This document shows, piece by piece, positions 1 through 6,785 of a stretch of 64,000 nt of DNA. The stretch is from assembly GCA_945873145.1 (NCBI GenBank), contig CAMCBZ010000006.1, positions 1-64,000 on the forward strand, written 5' to 3'. The position numbers and the translations under genes were made by a program. Origin of the DNA: an uncultured Prevotella sp. Lineage in GTDB: Bacteria > Bacteroidota > Bacteroidia > Bacteroidales > Bacteroidaceae. The notes below the pieces were generated by a model. It was not told the origin of the DNA, ran no database searches, and was given only the letters and a program-made list of their open reading frames with translations. The stretch's first letter is position 1, and each line of letters starts with the position of its first letter.

Positions 1-113
1 ACCTCAACAATCGAATTGATCTTTTATGATCACAAAAGCTAAACTATGATCTAATTGAATTTGTTTCTTCTTGATTTCTTATATTTGTAATTTATAAAGG
101 AATTAATAAACAA
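1..113. other. Upstream region of the restriction-modification operon
   Basis: This AT-rich leader holds three GATC sites within 34 nt, at 18, 28 and 48, followed by promoter-like sequence and the methylase start codon. GATC is the expected target of the downstream enzymes. The gene to the left lies outside the window. Confidence 0.6.
55..87 (+). promoter_or_regulatory. Likely promoter of the RM operon
   Basis: A TATATTTG box at 80-87 fits the Bacteroidota -7 consensus TAnnTTTG. A TTG at 55-57 lies 22 nt upstream and a full TTTG at 60-63 lies 16 nt upstream, so the -33 element is not ideal. It sits directly downstream of the GATC cluster. Confidence 0.4.
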
Positions 114-1079
114 ATGAGAAGAACAAATAACGAAGCAAAACCATTTATCAAGTGGGTGGGCGGTAAGAGCCAACTCATTGAACAACTGGATGCTCAACTC
201 CCAGCTGACTTTGATAACTGGCATGGTGCTACCTATATCGAGCCATTCGTTGGAGGTGGTGCGATGTTGTTTTATATGCTGCAACGTTACCCCAATATAA
301 GGAGAGCAGTCATTAATGACATTAATCCGGACTTGACGACGTGCTACCAAACCGTTAAGGAACATCCTGAAGAATTGATAGAGTCGCTTCAAGATATAGA
401 AACAGCCTACAAGCATCTTGAATCTGAAGAGGCTCGTAAGGAGTTTTATATGGCTGTTCGCGCTCGTTATAATGTGAAGAACTTAGATGCAATAGAGAAT
501 ACGACTAAATTCTTCTTCCTTAATAGAACGTGTTTTAACGGACTTTATAGGGTTAATAAGAAGGGACTCTTTAACGTCCCATTTGGTAGATATGTTAATC
601 CTATGATTTGTGACCCGGCAACAATACGCGAAGATAGTAAATTACTCCAGCATGTTGAAATACTTAATGGAGATTTCGAAGAAACATTCCGTTTTGCACA
701 AGGCAATACGTTTTTCTATTTTGATCCTCCTTATCGTCCTCTGAGTGACACATCCAGTTTTAACGACTATGCCAAAGAATCGTTCAACGACGATGCGCAG
801 GTTCGACTTAAAGATTATTGTGACCGCATTAATGAGGCAGGTTTCAAGTTTATGCTGAGCAACTCTGATTGCAAGGGCAAGAATGAGAAGGATAATTTCT
901 TCGATGTACTCTACCAAGACTATTTCATAGAAAGGGTATGGGCATCTAGAAGTATAAACTCTAACCCGAGCAAAAGAGGAAAGCTCACAGAGATTTTAGT
1001 TCACAATTATGAGAGAACAAAAAATAATTCTTATATAGACAATTTCCATATAGAACCAAATTACGTAGCGGAAGCATAA
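114..1079 (+). CDS. dpnM: Dam/DpnM-type DNA adenine methyltransferase
   Basis: Predicted to methylate N6 of adenine in GATC and so protect host DNA from the endonuclease encoded next. The protein has 321 residues. The S-adenosylmethionine motifs are visible: FIKWVGGKSQL at about 11-21 (motif X/N-terminal loop), IEPFVGGGAM at 42-51 (motif I) and the catalytic DPPY at 204-207. This is the alpha-class order of Dam and M.DpnII. The stop is 2 nt before the endonuclease start, so the two are probably co-transcribed. Base composition is AT-rich compared with the chromosomal genes to the right, suggesting transfer. The family is clear; the GATC specificity is inferred from the partner endonuclease. 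Confidence 0.93.
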   Translation: MRRTNNEAKPFIKWVGGKSQLIEQLDAQLPADFDNWHGATYIEPFVGGGAMLFYMLQRYPNIRRAVINDINPDLTTCYQTVKEHPEELIESLQDIETAYKHLESEEARKEFYMAVRARYNVKNLDAIENTTKFFFLNRTCFNGLYRVNKKGLFNVPFGRYVNPMICDPATIREDSKLLQHVEILNGDFEETFRFAQGNTFFYFDPPYRPLSDTSSFNDYAKESFNDDAQVRLKDYCDRINEAGFKFMLSNSDCKGKNEKDNFFDVLYQDYFIERVWASRSINSNPSKRGKLTEILVHNYERTKNNSYIDNFHIEPNYVAEA

Positions 1080-1081
1080 TT

Positions 1082-1921
1082 ATGGAAAAAGATTTTGATA
1101 ATTTTATGTCTCAACTCCGAAGATGCATTGTGCACTTCGACTACTTTGTTGATTTTGACAAAGCAAGGCAGAATGTCCATGCCATAGAAATTAAGTTGAA
1201 CACACTTAATTTTCTTATAGGAAAGAAGGACTTGAAAAGTGCCATTCAAGAGCTATGGGACGTTAACCCTAATGTCTTTGACGTACTGGAAATTCTAATT
1301 GCTGTACGTGCTAAGGATCAGAAATCCGTTGCTGACGAATATTATAACCCCATTAGACTTTCAGAGTTCTTAAAATCGCCCGACGGAATATACGATTTTA
1401 TGATGAAATCGGGTATTGGAGACGTTCTTATTAATAAGGAAGTGAAGAATCTTGTTGACTATGTTTTTGGAGTTGAGGTAGGTATGGATACCAACGCTCG
1501 TAAAAACAGAGGTGGCAAAATCATGGAGAATTTTGTAGCAAAGATTTTCGATGAACATAATGTTGTCTATACAAAACAAGTTTCTTCAAAAAAGATGCCA
1601 CAAGTTCAAGCCGTTTTAGGTAAGGACAAAAAGGTATTTGATTTTGTCGTAAAGACAAGAAAGAAAACTTATTTAATAGAAGTAAATTTCTTTAGTGACG
1701 ATGGTGGCGGTTCAAAACTGAATGAGGTTTCCCGTTCGTTTGATGGATTGACAGAAAGAATTAAAAAGCTTTCTGATTATGAATTTGTATGGGTTACCGA
1801 TGGTACAAGTTGGTATGCAGCTCAAAATAAGTTAGAAGAGGCATATATAAATATTCCTAAACTCTATAATCTAACGAGTATAGTTGATTTTATTCAATTA
1901 GTAAAAGAGGAAGGGCAATAA
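1082..1921 (+). CDS. dpnB: DpnII/MboI-like type II restriction endonuclease (GATC)
   Basis: Predicted restriction enzyme that cuts unmethylated GATC. The 279-residue protein matches the DpnII family along its length, including the N-terminal helical region, the GGKIMENFVAKIF helix at about 144-156 and a PD-(D/E)xK-like core. In that core D187 and E200 (VFDFVV, then LIEVNFF) are the likely metal ligands, followed by the family's S/G-rich loop and LNEVSRSF. It lies 2 nt after the methylase and 20 nt before a second methylase. In the pneumococcal DpnII operon the endonuclease is the last gene; here it lies between the two methylases. It is AT-rich like the first methylase. Confidence 0.9.
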   Translation: MEKDFDNFMSQLRRCIVHFDYFVDFDKARQNVHAIEIKLNTLNFLIGKKDLKSAIQELWDVNPNVFDVLEILIAVRAKDQKSVADEYYNPIRLSEFLKSPDGIYDFMMKSGIGDVLINKEVKNLVDYVFGVEVGMDTNARKNRGGKIMENFVAKIFDEHNVVYTKQVSSKKMPQVQAVLGKDKKVFDFVVKTRKKTYLIEVNFFSDDGGGSKLNEVSRSFDGLTERIKKLSDYEFVWVTDGTSWYAAQNKLEEAYINIPKLYNLTSIVDFIQLVKEEGQ

Positions 1922-1941
1922 ATTGCATTATTCTACATTAT

Positions 1942-2850
1942 GTGAATATGATACCCTCATTCTACAAATCCCCCAACCGCGACTTCACCCTCCTTCAGGG
2001 CGACTGCGTGGAAACGCTCTCGAAGTTCCAGTTCGGCTTCGACATGGTGTTTGCCGACCCGCCTTATTTCCTCTCCGGGGGCGGCATTAGCTATCAGAGC
2101 GGGCACGTGGTATGTGTGGACAAGGGCGACTGGGACAAGCCTAAGACACCCGAGGAGATGGACCAGTTCAACTATCGCTGGATTAAGGCCTGTTACGACC
2201 ACATGAAGCCGGATGCCACGATATGGATTTCCGGCACCTACCACAATATATTTAGCGTGCAGCAGCAACTCATCAAGCTGGGTTTCAAAATTCTCAACGT
2301 CATCACGTGGGCTAAGACCAATCCGCCACCCAACATCTCCTGCCGCTACTTCACCTATTCCACCGAGTTCATCATCTGGGCCCGCAAGTCGCTGAAGGTG
2401 CCACATTACTACAACTACGACCTCATGCGCCATCTCAACGGCGACAAGCAGATGACGGACGTGTGGCGTCTGCCCGCCATCGCCAAGTGGGAGAAGAGTT
2501 GCGGCAAGCACCCCACACAGAAGCCCTTAGCCCTGCTCGCCCGCATCATTCTGGCCAGCACGAAGCCCGGCGCATGGATTCTCGACCCGTTCAGCGGATC
2601 GGGTACCACCGGCATCGCCGCCTCGCTCCTCGACCGCCGTTACCTTGGCTTGGAGATAGAGCAGGAATATTTAGAGATGAGCCGCGCCCGTCGTGAGGAA
2701 CTGGAATCATCTGCTACACGCCACGACTATCTCCATCGTTTGGAGAAGGCTGGGGTCGTCCCCATGCAGGATGACCTCTTCGCCCTCAAAGCCCCCGCCG
2801 ACCGAGTTCGGGAGGAGGTGGACGATAGCTATGGGGTGCCATGGTTGTGA
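1942..2850 (+). CDS. dpnA: Second DNA methyltransferase (DpnA/M.DpnIIB-like, beta class)
   Basis: Predicted N6-adenine methyltransferase of 302 residues. The catalytic DPPY lies at 39-42 and the SAM-binding FSGSGTT at 217-223, the beta-class order opposite to the first methylase. DpnII-type systems carry such a second enzyme, DpnA, which can methylate GATC on single-stranded incoming DNA; that role here is by family analogy. The reading frame opens with GTG at 1942, with an in-frame ATG at 1948 as an alternative start. The coding sequence is markedly GC-richer than both flanking sets of genes, so it may have been joined to the operon separately. Confidence 0.88.
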   Translation: MNMIPSFYKSPNRDFTLLQGDCVETLSKFQFGFDMVFADPPYFLSGGGISYQSGHVVCVDKGDWDKPKTPEEMDQFNYRWIKACYDHMKPDATIWISGTYHNIFSVQQQLIKLGFKILNVITWAKTNPPPNISCRYFTYSTEFIIWARKSLKVPHYYNYDLMRHLNGDKQMTDVWRLPAIAKWEKSCGKHPTQKPLALLARIILASTKPGAWILDPFSGSGTTGIAASLLDRRYLGLEIEQEYLEMSRARREELESSATRHDYLHRLEKAGVVPMQDDLFALKAPADRVREEVDDSYGVPWL

Positions 2851-2895
2851 ATAACGACATAGTCTATATAGTGAAACTAAAGAAAAATTGAATAA

Positions 2896-4074
2896 ATGTC
2901 TAACAATTCAAAATTTTTCAACCATCAAACCAACTCTTCGAGAGTTAAGGCTATGATTATATCTGAGTACTTTCCCCAGTATTGCAGGATAATCTCACGT
3001 AAGCATACGCCCAAGCGTTTCGGATATTTTGATATGTTTGCAGGACCAGGTATCTATGAGGATGGTAATTGGTCCACCCCCATGCTCATTGCCAAGAATT
3101 GTTATGAAGATTCATTCCTTAGAGATAGGGTTTGGATGGTCTTCAATGATATGGCTTATGGCATGAAGCTTAAGGAGAACTTCGAAAAGTATTATGAAAG
3201 TGGCACTTTTGCTAACGAGCCATTCTTCGCTGACCGTACTTTCGGAGAATGGCCAAAGATTGATGCTTTCTTAACTCGAAATACTATGGAGGGCTTTTTC
3301 AACGAATGTCCATCTGTTCTATTCATTGATCCCTGGGGCTATAAACATATCAATACAAGTGTACTTGCTCAGTTTCTAACAAGATGGGGCAACGAAGTTT
3401 TCATCTTTGTTAATACCAAAAGACTGAATGCGGCCTTTGAACAGCCTGATTTTCAGGATTCATTAAAGACTATATTCCCTCTGACATATCAAGAGGTTAA
3501 AAATAACAAGAAATTGGTAGAAGGTCCACCAGTAAAGCGCCATCGTTTTATTATTAACCATTTGGCTGATGAATTTAGACGTGTTCTCAGAAGTACGGTG
3601 TACTATACGGCATTTGAGTTTCGAGAAGAAGACCAGGATACACCGAGTCACTATCTTCTGCACATCACCAAAGGCTCAAAGGGGTTCGAATTAATAAAGC
3701 AAGTGTATACAAAATATGGTAATGTACCAGTATCACTTGGGGATATGAAGAGTGTTGAGACCTACGTCTTTGATCCTAAATGGGTGAACGATGGATTGTT
3801 CACTGAGGATTTCCGGCAAGAAAATATAACTAAGTTGAAGAATCATCTTCTTAAAGAGTATTCGAATAAAAGAATTGCGGCAGAAACTCTTTTTAATGAG
3901 GATCAGAAAAGCCAGTTGCATTCGCGCTCCCATTATTTGGTTGCGCTAAGGCAATTGTGTGAAGAAAAGAAAATTGATGTACAATTTACAGATGGACGAA
4001 GCCATAAGGTCTCGGTTGTTATAAGTCCGTCGTGTATAATATCTTTCAAAAAGTATGGCAGCAACAAAGATTGA
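2896..4074 (+). CDS. tcmP: Three-Cys-motif partner protein TcmP
   Basis: A 392-residue member of the TcmP family, named because it occurs next to the DUF5131 (phage Gp37/Gp68-like) three-Cys protein, as it does here. Its biochemical role is not known to me. The sequence has methyltransferase-like signatures: YFDMFAGPG at 44-52, like motif I, and FIDPWG at 143-148, like motif IV with the catalytic NPPY/DPPY replaced. FIFVNTKR follows at 169-176. The 3' end overlaps the next gene by 20 nt, indicating translational coupling. AT-rich composition matches the other island genes. Function could be nucleic-acid modification, but that is inference. Confidence 0.85.
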   Translation: MSNNSKFFNHQTNSSRVKAMIISEYFPQYCRIISRKHTPKRFGYFDMFAGPGIYEDGNWSTPMLIAKNCYEDSFLRDRVWMVFNDMAYGMKLKENFEKYYESGTFANEPFFADRTFGEWPKIDAFLTRNTMEGFFNECPSVLFIDPWGYKHINTSVLAQFLTRWGNEVFIFVNTKRLNAAFEQPDFQDSLKTIFPLTYQEVKNNKKLVEGPPVKRHRFIINHLADEFRRVLRSTVYYTAFEFREEDQDTPSHYLLHITKGSKGFELIKQVYTKYGNVPVSLGDMKSVETYVFDPKWVNDGLFTEDFRQENITKLKNHLLKEYSNKRIAAETLFNEDQKSQLHSRSHYLVALRQLCEEKKIDVQFTDGRSHKVSVVISPSCIISFKKYGSNKD

Positions 4075-4798
4075 ATGGACAGATAAATCGTGGAACCCAG
4101 TTACAGGATGCACGAAAAAATCAGAGGGCTGTGCCAACTGCTATGCTGAAGTAATGGCACGCAGATTGAAGGGCATGGGGCAGCTGAAATATAGAAACGC
4201 TTTTAAGTTAACTCTCCATCCAGAAGATTTGGACGAACCTTTGAAGTGGAAAAATCCACGCAATATATTCGTCTGCTCTATGGGCGACTTATTCCATGAG
4301 GATGTACCCTATGAATTTATTGATCGAGTGATTGATACAATGGAGAAAACCCCACAGCATCGTTACCAGATTCTAACTAAGCGAGCTGAACGAATGAATG
4401 AATATTTTACCACTCATAAAGTGCCTATTAACGCTTGGCTGGGCGTGACAGTAGAAGTTAAGCGGAGAAAGTTTCGCATTGACCTTCTTCGAAATCTAAA
4501 CGCCCCTGTCAGATTCTTATCCTGCGAACCTCTGCTAGAAGATTTAGGCAGTTTGGACCTTACAGGCATCGATTGGATAATTGTTGGTGGAGAGAGTGGC
4601 GTAAAAGCCAGACCTATGAAAGAAGACTGGGTGCTTAACGTAAAGCAGCAAGCCGACGCGCATAAAATCGCTTTCTTCTTTAAGCAATGGGGCACATGGG
4701 GACAAGACGGCATAAAACGAAACAAGCATGCCAACGGCAAACTCCTGCAGGGAGAGATTGTTCAGAATATGCCGAAAGAAAGAAATACGTCAAGATAG
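4055..4798 (+). CDS. DUF5131 (Gp37/Gp68-like) three-Cys-motif protein
   Basis: A 247-residue protein with the conserved N-terminus IEWTDKSWNPVTGC and cysteines C19, C26 and C29 in a C-x6-C-x2-C arrangement (GCTKKSEGCANCYA). This suggests a radical-SAM-like or other iron-sulphur cluster site. Later conserved segments are NIFVCSMGDLFHE, YQILTKRAERM and WIIVGGESG. Members are found in phages and mobile regions, usually beside TcmP, with no function that I know. It overlaps tcmP by 20 nt and is followed after 3 nt by an unknown gene. The family call is firm; the radical-SAM idea is inference from the cysteine spacing. Confidence 0.88.
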   Translation: MAATKIEWTDKSWNPVTGCTKKSEGCANCYAEVMARRLKGMGQLKYRNAFKLTLHPEDLDEPLKWKNPRNIFVCSMGDLFHEDVPYEFIDRVIDTMEKTPQHRYQILTKRAERMNEYFTTHKVPINAWLGVTVEVKRRKFRIDLLRNLNAPVRFLSCEPLLEDLGSLDLTGIDWIIVGGESGVKARPMKEDWVLNVKQQADAHKIAFFFKQWGTWGQDGIKRNKHANGKLLQGEIVQNMPKERNTSR

Positions 4799-4801
4799 AA
4801 T

Positions 4802-5848
4802 ATGCTGCAGAACTTTCAAGATAATGATTCTAAGAATTTGCCAATCGATTCTTTGTTGGAGCGATTGCAGACTTATCTTGCCGATGTGAAAGCTAAGGAC
4901 GGGTCACAAGAGTCACTCGACCTGATGTTCAAGCTCCGTAGCTTTGCTTTGATAGCTGAGGTCTATGAGTACGTTAGGAAGTATTTTTCTCAACGAACCC
5001 AGCGACTGTCTGACTATTTCAGCGAGATGACCTTGAAACGATGCCTTCAAACGGTTGTTTCTATTGAGTGCCTACAAGAGACATTGGAAAATGCATTCGC
5101 ACACATGAAATTCAATGATGATGCTGAACGTGAATATCTCATTGCCAACGGCCTTGATAAAGATGAGGACAAACTGCTAAAAACGGTTTATGCCCAAACA
5201 AGCATTCTGTGTAAGAATGGAACTGATGCCTTAGCTAAATATGTTTTAGGTGATGCCCCAAGTGTTAGGAATTCTCTTCTTTGGAAAGGATCAAAGAGGC
5301 AAAGCAGCGATTTCAAATTCAAGAAAATATTCCATCGTGCCAAAGAAAAATTGGATGAAGAACTGGACAAAGATAATCCCATTTATAAGGAAGACCCTAA
5401 TTATAAGTTGGCTATAGAGGCTCAAAGTCTTGGCAACCATATAGCTCACGCCGTAGATGATTCGCAGAGAGAATATCTTGAAGAGTTCAATAATGACAAT
5501 AAAGGCTTCGACTTTTTGAGTTTCTTTATTGCGGTCCAACACAAAGCAAACTCAGCAAAAGCTGAGAATATGTATGCCGAACTGGGCAAGGCGTTGGAAA
5601 TGCTTAGGATTGTCTTCATGACCGATGCTGAGGACATTTACTATATTCGCACAGGAGAGTTCGAAGCCTTAAAAGGCATTCTTGATGATGAGGTCATCAA
5701 GAAATATTACACAGACCTGCCATTTCTCGGATACAAGGAAGAAAGGTACGATTTCGGTCGTGAATATCTTTCTGAACTTGAAGACATGAGAGAGGACTGG
5801 CGCATAAAGAATTACTCCCCTCTCCCCAATTTCTCACAAATCTTATAA
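4802..5848 (+). CDS. Unrecognised 348-residue protein, third gene of the TcmP cassette
   Basis: I do not recognise this family. The protein looks largely alpha-helical and charged, with no signal peptide, membrane segment or obvious catalytic motif. A helical N-terminal half (LLERLQTYLADVKAK and onward) is followed by a KRQSSDFKFKKIFHRAKEKL basic stretch and a C-terminal part ending in YDFGREYLSELEDMREDW. The start lies 3 nt after the DUF5131 stop and there is no room for another promoter, so it is probably expressed with tcmP and DUF5131. It could be a third component of one system or a passenger. Confidence 0.8.
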   Translation: MLQNFQDNDSKNLPIDSLLERLQTYLADVKAKDGSQESLDLMFKLRSFALIAEVYEYVRKYFSQRTQRLSDYFSEMTLKRCLQTVVSIECLQETLENAFAHMKFNDDAEREYLIANGLDKDEDKLLKTVYAQTSILCKNGTDALAKYVLGDAPSVRNSLLWKGSKRQSSDFKFKKIFHRAKEKLDEELDKDNPIYKEDPNYKLAIEAQSLGNHIAHAVDDSQREYLEEFNNDNKGFDFLSFFIAVQHKANSAKAENMYAELGKALEMLRIVFMTDAEDIYYIRTGEFEALKGILDDEVIKKYYTDLPFLGYKEERYDFGREYLSELEDMREDWRIKNYSPLPNFSQIL

Positions 5849-5927
5849 TTCATGAGTAATTTGTGGTTAATTCATGATGATTCAATGATCAAAAAAGAAA
5901 ACGGAGTGCTTATTCCTCCACTAATCT

Positions 5928-5977
5928 CCACGAATCTCCACGAATGCAGAGTGACAGTTATTCGTGTGGATTCGTGG
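5928..5977. repeat. Imperfect inverted repeat just past the island
   Basis: Arms 5928-5945 and 5960-5977 (CCACGAATCTCCACGAAT against ATTCGTGTGGATTCGTGG) pair at 16 of 18 positions around a 14-nt loop. It lies about 80 nt after the last cassette gene and could end its transcript or mark the island boundary. Confidence 0.7.
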
Positions 5978-6095
5978 TTGATCACATCAAAGTTATTAAC
6001 AAAAACACATCACGGACGACTTGCAATCTAGAGAGCGCAGAAGCAGTGAAAAACGAAAGAATCGTGGGAAAAGTCTCAAAATCCTGAGAGCTACT

Positions 6096-6396
6096 CATCA
6101 GAAAGGCTTTCTGATGCTGTGATCATGCTTTACTGACATGGTCAGATAAGCGTGATGAGGAGGTCACTAAAGCGTGATCATACCTACAAAAAGGCTTTTT
6201 GACAGGTAGCCAAAGCAAGAATGACATGAGCAAAGTGCCCTTTTCTGTGTCACAGCAAGCTTTCATCTATCTAACATATTATATATCAGACATTTACCAA
6301 AAACAGCCTGAAATTCGCAAAAATCAGAGCAAAGTACACCTTCGTGCAGAAAAACGCAGCCACGAGGGCGGAAAAATGTCAGTTTATCCAACAAAC
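6096..6396. repeat. Dispersed palindromic element, copy A
   Basis: It opens with a perfect 10-bp-arm palindrome with a one-base centre at 6096-6116 (CATCAGAAAG-G-CTTTCTGATG). A smaller CTGAC/GTCAG pair lies at 6133-6145, and a nested hairpin at 6181-6208 contains CAAAAAG-G-CTTTTTG. A conserved block at 6307-6396 matches the reverse complement of 45619-45707 at about 72 of 90 positions counted by hand. Order and content parallel the 45.6-45.9 kb copy in inverted orientation. Confidence 0.7.
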
Positions 6397-6623
6397 AATG
6401 ATACATGCCGCAACACGATGATACGCTCGTTATCTAACGCTCAACCAATGCACAAATTTACCTTTTTGAGCAAAAGCCTCACTTACTTTCTGTTAATAGT
6501 AAAGCCTGCTCTTATTACAAAAATATTGTATTTAAGTTGTCTTAACGCTAAAATAGAACAACTTTACGACATATCTCTTACTTTTGCAGAACACCATAAT
6601 GTATGGAAAGATAAATAGTATTT

Positions 6624-6658
6624 AGCCCCTGTCCACGAAAGAGGACAGGGGCTATGTT
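6624..6658 (+). terminator. Hairpin, probable terminator upstream of the regulator
   Basis: Perfect 11-bp arms AGCCCCTGTCC (6624-6634) and GGACAGGGGCT (6643-6653) are followed by a short T run. No clear gene ends here. A TACTTTTG box at 6579-6586 could start a short untranslated RNA that ends at this hairpin. Confidence 0.5.
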
Positions 6659-6733
6659 TTGCCTAAATATCGCTTATATCTTTCCATTTCACTCCCTAAC
6701 GCCTGCTTTTTTGTCGTGTTCTCCGTTGTAAAC

Positions 6734-6764
6734 TTTGTCAATTCAATTTATTTTTGTATCTTTA
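6734..6764 (+). promoter_or_regulatory. Promoter of the hybrid two-component regulator
   Basis: TTTG at 6734-6737, a 19-nt gap and TATCTTTA at 6757-6764 form a near-consensus Bacteroidota promoter. It overlaps the TTG that opens the longest reading frame, so translation must begin downstream, at the ATG at 6786. Confidence 0.75.
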
Positions 6765-6785
6765 CAGCCGATAAGAAACCTTCAC

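Larger units (their letters stand above)
5849..6785. other. Large intergenic region after the defence island
   Basis: No convincing gene lies in these 937 bases. They hold an 18-nt imperfect inverted repeat (5928-5977), a dispersed palindrome-rich element (6096-6396, related to 45619-45915), a strong hairpin at 6624-6653 and the regulator promoter at 6734-6764. GATC occurs several times. An open frame at 6199-6618 runs across the repeat element and has no other sign of being coding. Confidence 0.6.

Noticed and set aside
6199..6618. 139-codon frame upstream of the regulator
   Set aside because: It runs through the dispersed repeat element and has no promoter at its start or protein-like pattern. 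The downstream hairpin can be explained otherwise.
6735..6785. TTG start of the hybrid regulator
   Set aside because: The codon is inside the -33/-7 promoter, so it cannot be transcribed from that promoter; the ATG at 6786 begins a proper signal peptide.
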